In this document: positions 33,775 through 44,383 of the stretch, one piece after another | How the letters are laid out: the number at the start of each line of letters is the position of its first letter | Position numbering within the stretch: the stretch's first letter is position 1 | NCBI RefSeq assembly: GCF_038502225.1 | Contig: NC_091382.1 | Span: forward strand, 13,425,538-13,489,537 | DNA length: 64,000 nt | Direction: 5' to 3' | DNA from: Cherax quadricarinatus | Lineage: Eukaryota; Arthropoda; Malacostraca; Decapoda; Parastacidae | Notes under the pieces: generated by a model | What the model saw: only the letters and a program-made list of their open reading frames with translations | Database searches by the model: none | What the model was told of the DNA's origin: nothing | Position numbers and translations under genes: made by a program

Positions 33775-35328
33775 GGGTGGGTTGGTTTAGGCTTCTTTGT
33801 AGTGTGGATGGTGGGAGGGTTATGAATAGAGTGGAAGGGTGATGAATGAGGATTTGGAATCTATGGTTATGTTCACTGCATACAGGATAACCTTAAAAAC
33901 CATGATGACTAAACCTTGGGATCTCGGGTTTAGAGCAGAATGATGTTAAGATAAGCACACAAGTTAACTTGATCGTTGTATAACTTATGTTTGTGAAGTG
34001 CTGTGACCCTGCACAGTTATTTTGTGGGAAAAATTTTCTGCTATGTTTTATATATGAAATCATGATCTTTGGTTTAGTCAATTTTATAATCACATATAAT
34101 GACACCTTTTTCTATGTACCTAATCATGTTATGTAATGATATATGAATTATAATGGATAGTGAGGTATTAGGTTAGGAGTGGGCAATTTTATTGTGTGAT
34201 GCCCTTAATGGGATTTCTATGAGATTGTAAACTGGTTTTGTTCAATGGAGTTTTTGGGGAAAAAACAAGGATGGAACATGTACGAACTTGTATGTCAATA
34301 TTTTTAATTATGACTACTGTATGTGCATGAGGAATTTTTATTCCCATGATAACGCTCAGTATAATAACATTGATAATAGGGAAAAGGGGGGGGGGGTAGT
34401 ATGTGCCGGCACGAAGTAAGTGCGGCGAGTCTTTAGGCAATGAGAATTATAATTATATGCTAATTATTTGTTTATATATTATCTTTTAGACTGTTTATAT
34501 AAAAAAAAAAAATCAGCAATGATGTACTAGTGTTTCAAATAGGGAGATAAGGTTTTTATGTCCTGTAACTAGACAGTTTTGATACCTTATGTTAGGATTT
34601 TGTTAGTTGTATGGGTTGTACTTGCGTATATAATGTTATGTCTTTTACTTGAGGGTGTTTCCTGCCCAGTGTTTATGTGGGGAGTTTCATTGTGAGATGT
34701 ATCAATGTAATGTTTATTGTAGGCTTAGGTTTGCATAATGTTTAAATTAATGTTCTGTATAATTTTAATTTTTGTATGTTAAATAATATTTGTTGTGCAC
34801 TTTGTGCAAGGGGTCTAATTGTACAGAGTTGTGGGGGATTTATGTGGACACAGACATAAAATTTTTGAGTTTTTGGTTTTTGCTAATTTTTTTTTTGTTC
34901 GGTGCTGGAGCTCTCTCGCTCTTTATTATGTTAAGAGTTTCCTGCTATTTGCGGGAAGTATTAATGTGGTATGTCTTTGCAATTTTATTGTAGGGTTAGG
35001 TTAGCTTTTGTTAATTATTGTAATGTATAATTTTATCCTTCGTATGCTGCATCATATCATCTGTGTACTTTGTGCAAGGAGGTTTTACTGTACTGTATAA
35101 TAGGCATGATTTGTAGGTTTAGAATTTGTTGATGTTTTTTCTGAGCAGGTGTTATCCTGTTCGTTTCATTGTTCGGTGATGGTATATTCTTTAATACAAT
35201 ATGAATGTAACACTTGTGGTATGCTATGGGGTTGATGGTAGGTCATTGTATTTTCAAACGGTTAATAATTGTGTTCTTTTATTTATTTATATCTTGTACT
35301 GTGTCCTTTTAAATAAAATATAAAAAAA
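33775..35328 (+). other. Element B 3' UTR
   Basis: 1.55 kb of AT-rich non-coding sequence with a G-run at 34387-34396, ending TTTAAATAAAATATAAAAAAAA. The first 270 bp match element E (61590-61850), where the homology to E stops. Confidence 0.8.
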
Positions 35329-35339
35329 AAATACTCTTT

Positions 35340-36710
35340 GCATGTATGCAGAATCCTTTCTATGTTCTGGTTGATGGTGGGATGGGAAGGATGGGGGAGA
35401 GAGGTGGATTTTGTGGGAATATTGTTGGTTATGTAGATGATACAACTGTTTTACTTAATGAGATAGAAGATTTAAGTAAAGTGGGAAGGGTAATTGAGAT
35501 TTTTGGGAATGCTACTGGGATGAGAGTTAATAAGCAGAAATCACGGTTGCTGGAGGTAGGCAATTGGGTAGGAGGGACCTTGGGGGAGGAGTTTGGATGG
35601 ATAACTGTAGATAGGCTAAAGATTTGTGGGATTTTGTATTTAGCAGATGTACAGGAGAGCAGGAGGGTTAATTCAGAAATGGTAATGGACAGAGCTTTGA
35701 GTAGGCTCAGGAGTCTAAGGGCCGGGGATGTAACCTTGCATCAAAGGGTTGTGGTGGTAAATACGCTGATTTATAGTAAGGTGTGGCGAGTGGCGGAAAT
35801 TTACCCCTTAAGAAGTCAGGATATTATGGAATTACAAAGAAGAGCCTTAAGGTATGTGTGGGGTTTTGGGAGGGCGTGGTTGGGTAAAGATGTGGTAATG
35901 ACTGCGGTAAGACAGGGAGGATTGGGATTGATGGCATTAGGGTCTAGGGTGAAGGCGCTATATGTGAAGCAGAGGTATATTCGGGCAGCGGGGTAAAGGG
36001 GTTTTCAGGTGGGGGAGGTGATGGGGGATATCCGCAAATGGTGGGGTGGCAGGGACTTAGTGGAGTGTGAAGATATGTTGCGGTTTATGTTAAAGGGTAC
36101 GCAATGTTAAAAAACTCAAGGTAAAACGGTTAGTGGGTGTGGGTCGTCGTCAGGAATCAATGCAAGGGATGGCAGTGTATCCCACATATGATTGGAGAGT
36201 GATATGGGTGGAATTTAGTAAATTAAGAATACCGGCAAGAGCGAGGGAATTAGTATATAGATTTCTTATGGGGACGTTAGCATCGAAAGAGGTGCTAAGA
36301 CGAATGGGTTTTGTGAGAGAGGCATCATGCGGTTTTTGTGGGGATGTTGAAACGGCTTTTCATGTAGTATATTTTTGTTCTGCTTTGGAGGTGGTAAGAT
36401 TGTGGTTGAAGAGGGTTTTCTTTTTATTGGGGGGGGACAGATATCAACCCTCAGGGCTTTAATGTTAGATATGGGAGGGGTACCCAAAGAGGTGGGGAGG
36501 GCTCTCAGATACGTAATAGTTGATTACTTGCATGTTTCTTGGGGGATGAGAGAGGTGGAGGGAAACATTAGGATAAAAGCGTTGGCGGCGTGTTTTTATA
36601 GGACAGCATGTAGGAACAAACAATTATATGGGGAAAGGTGGGTAATTAGTTTTCCGGAGGGATATCGTGAACTTACTGTTGAACGTCTACTCCGTTTGGT
36701 GACGGGGTGA
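35340..36710 (+). pseudogene. Element A1 ORF2, 3' part (end of RT, C-terminal domain)
   Basis: Continues from 29069 with ACMQNPFYVLVD, then motif C YVDD in GYVDDTTVLL, the thumb region, and the zinc group CGFCGDVETAFHVVYFC. Compared with A2 it carries a GAA to TAA nonsense change (35994-35996), one extra G near 36098 that shifts the frame, and a G-run break at 36430-36437. The final segment, KALMLDMGGVPKEV to LLRLVTG, ends at 36710. A1 therefore decayed after copying. Confidence 0.85.
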
Positions 36711-37908
36711 GAGGCAAGGGGTTGGTCTCTTCAGTGGTGTGTCCTCTTGGAGTGATTGGAAGCCTGATGAGGAAGGTTGATTGGTTTGCAAGGTGGTAGA
36801 TGTGGGTAAAGTTTTTTTGCAGGGAGCCGTCGGGGGCTCCGGGGTATGTAGACCTTTATGAATTTGTAAAATCACAGAGTCAAAAGTAGTATGTGATTTT
36901 CTGTTTTTTCTCTTATTGTTATAAGAACCATTTTATATAGGGGGTTTATATTTATATGTATATTGTGAGGATATGTTTTATACATTCGAATCTGATGTTA
37001 GATTTATCCTTGTCATACGTCTCTTTTTTATCGTATTGAATGGGTACAAAATGACCTATGTACGAAAATATAAAAGTTTTTGATGGGGTTTATATATACC
37101 CTTCATTTGACTGGAAGGTCATATTATATACTGAGTGTTAATCGGTAACATTAATTTTGTGTGTGTGTAGGTGTGTTTGTGGGAACCAATGTCTTAGGTA
37201 TAGTTCTATCATTGGATGTAATATTTTTTTAGTTTATTTGGTGAAAAGTCATTTAGAGCTTTATTTCTATGTATGATCCAGTTTGTTCTGTACGAACAAG
37301 TGCACATACACGTATGTGTGTATATGCATGCGTATATGTATACATATATATATATATATATATGTTTGTAGGACTCATTCCTACATGTTTTATAATGACT
37401 CCGACTGTTTGTTTGGAAGTCGGTTGGTTGGGTTATTTTAGTAGAATTTGTTATATCACTGTGTTACAATGTTTTTTGTGTGTACCTGACATTGTCTGCC
37501 ACTTCTGTTTTGGATGTTATGTATTTAGTTTGTCTAGTTTTTTTTAGTGATAAGTCTTTTTTTTTGTTTGTTTGTTCTAGTATAATCCAGTCTGTGCTGT
37601 AAGAACATATGTGCACATACATGTATGTGTATATGTGCATGTGTATGTATATACATATATACATGATTATAGGACTTATTCCTACATGTTTTATGACTCC
37701 GACGTTCTATTTTGTAGTCGGTATGTTTTTTTTTTCCCGTAAACGGGTTGGGTTTCTTACGGTAGAATTTCGTTATATCAATATGTTAAAATGTTTTTTT
37801 TGTTTATTGTGTGTGTACTGACATTGTCTGTCACGGTTTTGGATTTGCTAATTGTCGGCTTGTATCATGTGTATGTTGTTTTTAAATAAAATATAAAAAA
37901 AAAAAAAA
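36711..37908 (+). other. Element A1 3' UTR with first poly(A)
   Basis: AT-rich non-coding sequence with a (TA)n tract at 37343-37364 and alternating TG/CA stretches at 37610-37670, then AATAAAATATAAAA and a 14-base A run. Nearly identical, inverted, to 45496-46690. Confidence 0.8.
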
Positions 37909-38541
37909 CTTATTAGTCGGATGATAAGTATTGATATTATTATGCTTATTGTAATATAATTTTGATTGATGAAATGTATAATAAGGTTTTAGCTTTGGAC
38001 TAAAGAGATAAAAAGCATAGGGGATGGGGGATATTTTGTAAGCACAAAGATGAGTCAGCAGTATGTATTTAGAAAATGTAAAAATTTTATTTTTCTGTGG
38101 AGGAGTCGATAAGGGGTTCTTATATTCCCTTATTTTATTGTATTCTAATGTATTTTTAAATTCAATAACTGAAGGTGGTTATGAGTGGTGACGGCAGACA
38201 TAGTTACTTTTTTTTATTTAAAAAACACAATACACATCATACATGTATGCTATACTTAGGTTACATAAACAAAAAACGTGATCCATTAAATAATAAAAAC
38301 AAACAACTTCACATTCCTTATCCCAGCACTAAACTTATACATAAGAAAAACACGTTCAACTGTAAATGCTTGATTCCCCCTCCAAAGTGCCCAACCAGCA
38401 CACACAACATACATGTAACTAAAAACAGCCCACACCTCTACATACAGGTGGGTTTATTATATCCATAAAATACAGCCAGTATCTTATAACACAAAAGGCA
38501 ATATAATCCAAAGAATGTCACACTTATTTACATTATATATG
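37909..38541 (+). other. Transferred flank: 290-bp spacer plus antisense 3' end of element C
   Basis: CTTATTAGTCGGATGATAAG.. to about 38197 is the reverse complement of 45220-45495. 38198-38208 is the reverse complement of the element C target duplication, and 38209-38541 is the reverse complement of the C poly(A) and 3' UTR (44872-45208). The sequence sits between two A-type 3' ends, so it was copied from the C locus after C had inserted there. Confidence 0.85.
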
Positions 38542-38832
38542 CACATACATATATGTGTATATGTGCATGTGTATGTATATACATATATACATGATTATAG
38601 GACTTATTCCTACATGTTTTATGACTCCGACGTTCTGTTTTGTAGTCGGTATGTTTTTTTTTTTCCCCGTAAACGGGTTGGGTTTCTTACGGTAGAATTT
38701 CGTTATATCAATATGTTAAAATGTTTTTTTTGTTTAGTGTGTGTGTACTGACATTGTCTGTCACGGTTTTGGATTTGCTAATTGTCGGCTTGTATCATGT
38801 GTATGTTGTTTTTAAATAAAATATAAAAAAAA

Positions 38833-38862
<30 letters not shown>
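38540..38862 (+). repeat. Second copy of the A-type 3' UTR end and terminal poly(A)
   Basis: Repeats 37612-37908 with a few differences (TTTAGTG for TTTATTG, one extra C before GTAAACGGG) and ends in AATAAAATATAAAAAAAAG followed by about 30 A, directly against the right 155-bp repeat. The junction with the C-derived segment shows only a 2-bp overlap (TG). Confidence 0.85.
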
Positions 38863-38867
<5 letters not shown>

Positions 38868-39017
38868 TTTAAACATGTTGTTTATAATGTTAATGTTAAA
38901 ATAGAAATAAAACATTTATAAATGAGAGACGTAGTTAATGATAATATAATTAAATGTACTTCGTTAGTGTTCAGAAATTATTTCTTATATAAGAAAAAAG
39001 TATTATCTCTCATAATT
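38863..39017. repeat. 155-bp direct repeat flanking element A1, right copy
   Basis: Partner of 25578-25732; see that entry. Beyond it the presumed original intron sequence continues. Confidence 0.85.
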
Positions 39018-39117
39018 TAAAAAAAAACTGAAATGCAAAACTTTTGTGATTATTCCTGTTTAAAAAATTGGCAACGTAATTTTAGTAAAAATATAATAAC
39101 ATGCAAAGAAAAAAAAG

Positions 39118-39150
<33 letters not shown>

Positions 39151-39652
39151 TACAAAATATATGGGTACTTAATCAATATGTAACAAGATACAAGCAGTAA
39201 AACGATAATCTGCAGTGACTACACAAATATCAAAGAAGCACTTATATAATGACATCAGACAGGCTGTTGCACTCCAATCAAACACTACTTTTATGTACTG
39301 TACTTCACATGAAAAGATGGTCTTATAATAAAAAACGATAGTCCTACCTAGTAATGCTTACACTCCCCCCCCTTGAAAAACTACCACTTTCTTAGTATAC
39401 TCATTGACATCTCTTATACATTTATAAGAGCTTTAAGGACTTCATTGACAACATGTATAAAACACAATCCTGCCATCTAAAAGGCTGACTGTAATACAAG
39501 GAATATCTGAACATGATGGCACACATCCACTAATGAAACCAATCCACACCCTAACCCTCATATACATCATGATAACAATCAATATCGTGCACGGTGGTGG
39601 GTTTAATACACTACCGCTGACTCTTCAACTCCCCCCCCCCCCCCACTTGCCT
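39018..39652. other. Intron sequence with a possible LTR-retrotransposon end
   Basis: Presumed continuation of the FN3-gene intron beyond A1. On the minus strand at about 39140-39375 there is CAAGGGGGGGGAGTGTAAGC, which looks like a polypurine tract followed by an LTR start (TGTAAG..), preceded by VNEYTKKVVVFQGG as the end of an ORF. A TATATAAG box follows within the putative LTR. A second C-run lies at 39630-39644. No second LTR was found, so this is a weak call. The remainder shows nothing recognisable. Confidence 0.3.
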
Positions 39653-39663
39653 AGTAACTATGT
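39653..39663. repeat. Target-site duplication of the U6-LINE C unit, left
   Basis: AGTAACTATGT here and at 45209-45219, right after the poly(A) of element C. It lies upstream of U6, not between U6 and the LINE, so both were inserted in one event. Confidence 0.85.
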
Positions 39664-39664
39664 T

Positions 39665-39681
39665 GTACTTGCTTCGGCAGT

Positions 39682-39721
<40 letters not shown>

Positions 39722-39771
39722 GGCCCCTGCGCAAGGATGACACGCAAAATCGTGAAGCGTTCCACATTTTT
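39665..39771 (+). ncRNA. U6: U6 spliceosomal snRNA sequence (retrocopy fused to LINE C)
   Basis: A complete U6: 5' stem-loop GTACTTGC-TTCG-GCAGTAC, then CATATACTAAAATTGGAACG, the ACAGAGA box that pairs with the 5' splice site, the AGC element, GACACGCAAAATCGTGAAGC and the terminal T run. By recall it differs from the arthropod U6 consensus mainly by compensated bases in the 5' stem. U6 genes need an external Pol III promoter with a TATA box near -30. Here that region is a C-run and TAGTAAC with no TATA, and the 11-bp target duplication sits immediately upstream. I therefore read it as a retrocopy made by template switching during LINE insertion, probably not transcribed from its own promoter. 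Confidence 0.93.
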
Positions 39772-39871
39772 TAGGATTGTTCGCATCGCTATTGTGCCGT
39801 GCGGACAGGCTGCGCAGTAGCTCTTGATACAACTGGTTTACTGCGCAGTTCTCCTGTTTTGTGCATACAAC

Positions 39872-41066
39872 ATGGTGGATCGCATTGGACGCCGGGTGAG
39901 CACTGTTTGTGTGGAATTGGTGCGTGGCACGCTTACAGGAACAACCATGCACGTGTTACTGCATACCATCATCAGTGAGGTATATGGAATACCGACCGAA
40001 GAATTATATGGAGTAGCAGTAAATGGTGTGTCGAGAATTTTCATCAAGTTTAAAGACGCAGGATTCTATACAAGCATAGTCAACAAATATCAAGAGAAGA
40101 GGCTGGCAGTGAACACTATGGTGGAAGTCTGCTTACATGATGTGTCCATTTATGTGACGTGGGTGAAAGTACGAAACGTGCCTTTTGAGGCGACGGAGCA
40201 TGATGTGACGGCGGTGTTTAGCAGCTATGGGAAAATCCACTCAGCAGTGATGGGGGTGTGGCAAAATGGACCTTATGAGGGGCTACCTGAAGGATCATTT
40301 ACGCTGAAAATGACGTTGAGGCAGCCAATTCCATCATACGTATTTATGGAGGTCTTCCGAACGCAGGTCTACGTGTACTACTCAGGGCAGCGGAAGACTT
40401 GCAGATTATGTGATCTTACAACAGAGGAATGCTCTGGAGGTGTCGGAGGAAGGAGTAAGGCCAAACAAGATTCCTTGCCGATGGAGTGACGAAGTGGATA
40501 GGGCTGAGGCGGCCATGGAGGAAAGTGTAACACTAACAGTTGATAAGGGACAGACGACATCGACGTCTGAGGAGGAGGGTACGGGCCAACAGGATGGCTT
40601 GCTGGAGGAAGTACTTAGTTCCTTTTTGCATGACGTTGAAGAGGGACAGGTGGATGAAGGGTGTAACCTGGTGCAGGCAACGGTGCAGCAAGATCAGGAG
40701 GTTAGGAATACTGTGTGCACTAATGTTAATGTGCACAACGTTGTGGCAGAGGTCCATAGGGCGGAAAAGACAGGTGACGAGGTGTGTGGGTAAGAGAACT
40801 GGGAAGTTCTCTGTAAGAGACCTGCAGGAACGTCTGAGATGGACGATGTTCTTACTCCAGGACAAAGAACAGGAGTAAAATCTTGGAGAAAGGATGTATG
40901 TCATAAGGGGAAAGAGGGAAGGGGTAATGTAGGGTTCAATGGTTCTAGGGATAATGAAGGGATAGGGGGGGTGAATAAGCAAGCTGTCAAGAAAGATGCC
41001 ATACAGCAGGACGGTATAGGAGGGTGTGTGCCAAGAAGAAAGGGTAAACCACCACTATTAAAATAA
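39872..41066 (+). pseudogene. Element C ORF1, frameshifted, zinc knuckle lost
   Basis: Starts at the ATG in ACAACATGGTGG. N-terminal region MVDRIGRRVSTVCVELVRGT; RRM-like VTWVKVRNVPFEATEHD ... FTLKMTLRQPIPSYV. After GQRKTCRLC the sequence goes into LTTEECS, with no HM..C, and the frame shifts: a deletion has removed the knuckle. The tail continues in another frame at 40410-40793 (RWSDEVDRAE, VVAEVHRAEK), shifts again, and ends in the 40839-41066 frame (DDVLTPGQRTGVKSW, RRKGKPPLL). The motif order is the same as in B. Confidence 0.85.
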
Positions 41067-41067
41067 T

Positions 41068-44000
41068 TCACGATAGTAACTGTAAATGTAAATGGATTGA
41101 AGAATGAAGTGAAACGAGTATGGATGGAATGGTTTTTGAGGAGATATAATGTGGATGTATGCTTTATACAAGAACATAATTATAAGATAGGCTGTGCTTT
41201 GGCATTAAAAGGTTATAAATTGTATGTAAGTGGGTCTGTTAGGTTAAAAGGGGGAGTGGCAGTGGCTGTGAAGGAAAATAGTCCCTTACGTATTATAAAG
41301 TGGGAAGAAGGGGGGGGAGGGTAGTGAGGGTGGATGGTGAGTGGGGAGCATCTAGAGTATGTTTCATTGGGGTTTATATGCCAGCGGAGAATATAATCAA
41401 AGTAAAAGAGGATTTTGTGAGAGACGTTTTAGTGTATTTTTTAAGGGGTTTACCTCTAGTCACTGTAATTGGGGGGGACTGGAACTGTGTTATAAGGGGG
41501 GGGGGGACGTGGAGCCAAGGGGGGCGGGTTGTGTGTTACGGTCGTTACGCAATGTTTTACAGGATGCAGGGGTGAGGGACGTGGAGGGGAGTGAGGCTTG
41601 GAGAGTGGATTACACTTTTGTTAGGAGAAATTATTCAGCGAGGTTAGATAGGATTTATATAACGGAGGCAGTTAGGGTAGGAGGGGTAAAAACAGTGGAC
41701 GTAGGGTTTTCGGATCATAGGGCAGTTTTGGTAGAACTGGATTGGGAGGGAGTGGTAAAGGTATATTCAAGTTTCTGGAAGTTAAATGCGAGGTTGGTGA
41801 GGAGTGAGGTGGTGAACGCAGAGTTTAGAGACTGGTGGAGACAATTGTGGAGGGCAAGGGATGGGGTAGGGAGTATTTTGGATTGGTGGGAAAATAGGGC
41901 TAAACCTGGTATTGCGGGGTTTTATAAATATAAAGGAAGGGAGGAGGCGAGGTGGAGGTACGGTTTACAGAATTATTTGGAACAGCAGCTCAATGAGTGT
42001 TACGCAAGAGATGAGGGGAAGTCTTTTGAAGAAATATCAGGGCTAAGAGGGAGACTAAGGGACATACATAATGAAAGATTTGATGAATTAAGGGTAAGGG
42101 CAGGTATGGATGCCGTGCTATGGGGAGATAAACCGTCGGGTAGTGTGTTAAGAAGTTTTCGCATTAGACAACAGGAGTCCACTATAATACTTTTAGAGGT
42201 TAGTGACGATTTGGAAGGTTATACTAAGGGGCAAATGTTGGTGACAACTGAGGGGATAAGTAATTATGCGGACTATTGGTTTAAAAGGAAATGGGAAAAA
42301 GGTAATGTGGGGATAGTTAATAAAGAAAGAGGAGGGGTGAAGGTCTTGGGGAAAGGTGGGGAGGACAGAGGGGGATTGGAGGGAATAATAAGTATGGAAG
42401 AAGTGAAAGAGGCAGTGTTCAATTTAAGTAAGGGGAAAGCACCGGGAATTGATGGGCTTTCCAATGATTTTTACAGAGTGCATTGGGAAACCATAAATGT
42501 TTGTTTGGTTCAGGTATTGAATTGTATGCTGAAGGAAGGGAAATTGGGAACGTCACAGAGGACGGGTGTGGTCGTGCTTGTAAAGAAAAAAAGCGAGGGG
42601 AGAACACTGAGCACGTACAGGGCCATATCTTTAATGTGTACGGATTATAAGATTTTTGCGAAGATTTTAGGGAACAGGATGAAGAAGGTAATAGGTGGTA
42701 TGGTACACAAGGGTCAGTTGGGAATTCCGGGTCGTAGTATGAGGGATGGACATAGTCGTATTAGGGAATTTTTGCAAGGTTGTAAGGGTGGTGGAATTTT
42801 GGGCATTGATTGGGAGAATGCTTATGATGGTGTGAATAGAGAGTGCATGGTTGACACTTTAAGGCTTATGGGTTTTGGGGAGGGAATAGTAAAATGGGTG
42901 AAGACCTTGTATGCAGAAGCTACGATTCAGGTGCAAATTAATGGTAGGTTGGGTAGCGTGTTGAAAATGGAGAAAGGTTTGAGACAGGGGTGTCCTATGT
43001 CTCAAATTCTGTTTGCATGTATGCAACACCCGTTTTATAGAATGGTTGAGGAAGCAACAACGTTACAGGAGGAGGGTAAGGGGTTCACAGAGGTAGTTGG
43101 TTATGTAGATGACACAACAATACTGATCAATGATGTCGAAGGTTTGCGAAAGGTTGAGAGAGTAATGAGTTTTTTTGGAGAGGCGTCAGGCATGCGTGTC
43201 AACAGGGCTAAATCGAAATTATTAGAGATAGGAGATTGGGTGGGGGGTAGAATGGGGGTGGAGTCTGGATGGGATGTGACTGAACAGCTGAAAATTTGTG
43301 GGATTATCTATATGGCAGATGAGCAAGAGGCTAGGCGGAGGAATTCGGAATTGGTGGGAGAGAAAGTTGTACAACGGATTAGGAACCTAAGAGCGAAGGA
43401 TGTTACTCTAACGCAGAGGGCAATAATAATAAATTCATTGGTTTATAGTAAAGTGTGGAACGTGACAGTGGTGTATCCTTTACGGGAACAGGAGATAAAG
43501 GAGATACAGAGAAGGGTGCTTCGTTATATATGGGGTTTTGGACGAGCATGGCTAAGTAAAGAGGTGGTTATGACGAATGTGCGCAGAGGGGGAGTAGGGC
43601 TTTTGATGCTAGGGCCGAGGGTAAAGGCCATGTATGTTAAGCAAAAGTACGTAAGGGAGGGGGGGGGGGGTAAAAGGGGTGAGGGTTGGGAGGGTGATGA
43701 GGGATGTACGACGATGGTGGGGAGGAAAGGACTTGATGGAATGTGAGAATATGCTAAGGGTTATGTTAGTAATAGGTGAGGTAAAAAAGCTCAAGGTGGG
43801 AAGGTTAGTAGAGATGAGTAGGAAACCAGAAGTGATGCAAGGGGTGGCGGTATACCCTTTGTATGATTGGGGTACGATTTGGCATGATTTCCAGAAACTT
43901 AGATTAATGCCTAGGGTAAGGGAGTTAGTTTATAGGTTTGTAATGGGGATTTTAGCGTCAAAGCAGGCTTTGTGTGTGATGGGTTTGGTAAAGGAAGCGA

Positions 44001-44383
44001 AATGCGAACATTGTGAGGAATCGGAAACAGCTTTTCATGCCGTATATTTTTGTAGGGAGTTGGGGCAGGTACGGGTGTGGCTGGCTAGAGTCTTCAAGTT
44101 TATGGGTGGGGGCAATGTAGAGCTCCTGCGTGCCCTAACTTTAGAGGTAAGGGGGGTGTCTGAGGTTGTAAAAAGAGCCATTCTGTACATTGTGACAGAT
44201 TTCTTGTTTTATTCCTGGGGCTTGAAGGAAAAAGGCGGGGGGATTAGGGTAAGGGCTATTGCGGCAGGAATTTATCGCACGGTATGCAGAAATAAACTCA
44301 TTTATGGTAACAGGTGGGCGACTGCGTTCCCGGAGGCATATAGAAATATAACGGTAAGGGGACTCAGTAATTTGGCTACTTAA
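41068..44383 (+). pseudogene. Element C ORF2, breaks in G homopolymers
   Basis: Starts near VTVNVNGLKNEVKRVWMEWF without an ATG. Endonuclease: CFIQEHNY, GGDWNC, RLDRIYITEA, GFSDHRAVLVE. RT: GKAPGIDGLSNDFYRV, YRAISLMCTDYKIFAKIL, motif A GIDWENAYDGVN, motif B KGLRQGCPMSQILF, motif C YVDD in GYVDDTTILI. C-terminal zinc group CEHCEESETAFHAVYFC. Frame changes lie at G runs near 41310, 41497-41505 and 43660-43669. Between them one frame stays open for about 780 codons. The stop is at 44381-44383. Confidence 0.88.

Larger units (their letters stand above)
29070..35328 (+). mobile_element. Element B: nearly intact Tx1/L1-like LINE nested in A1
   Basis: A 6.26-kb full-length LINE. AAATACTCTTT is present on both sides (29059-29069 and 35329-35339), so the target duplication is 11 bp, partly overlapping the poly(A). 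Removing B and one duplicate restores the A1 frame across SQILF-ACMQ. The layout is a 90-bp 5' UTR starting CATTCGTCTCTCGACC (shared with element E), ORF1, ORF2, a 1.55-kb 3' UTR, AATAAA and a short poly(A). B is absent from the inverted copy A2, so it inserted after the A1/A2 exchange or only into A1. Confidence 0.9.
26899..38541 (+). repeat. Left arm of large inverted duplication (interrupted by B)
   Basis: From ACGAGGTTATTACC in A1 ORF1 to ATTATATATG in the antisense 3' UTR of element C, this arm is the reverse complement of 44872-50197 at roughly 99 percent identity, except for B (29070-35328). Short ORFs in the non-coding part (for example 37269-37547 against 46150-45872) translate identically. 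Confidence 0.9.
25733..38862 (+). mobile_element. Element A1: Tx1/L1-like LINE, interrupted by element B
   Basis: A complete-looking LINE: 5' UTR 25733-25866, ORF1, ORF2, 3' UTR and poly(A), flanked by 155-bp direct repeats. Element B (29070-35328) is inserted in ORF2. The 3' end is double: a first poly(A) at 37895-37908 is followed by 630 bp of foreign flank that includes the antisense 3' end of element C, then by a second copy of the last 300 bp of the A 3' UTR (38540-38840) and the terminal poly(A). Placement near the Tx1 clade rests on the RRM-like/CCHC ORF1 and on RT motifs such as GLDWEKAYD and RGLRQGCPLS. Confidence 0.85.

Noticed and set aside
37269..38751. Short ORFs (for example 92 and 78 codons) in A-type 3' UTRs
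   Set aside because: They are AT/TG-rich, their identical partners are simply the inverted copy, and they lie in LINE 3' UTRs.
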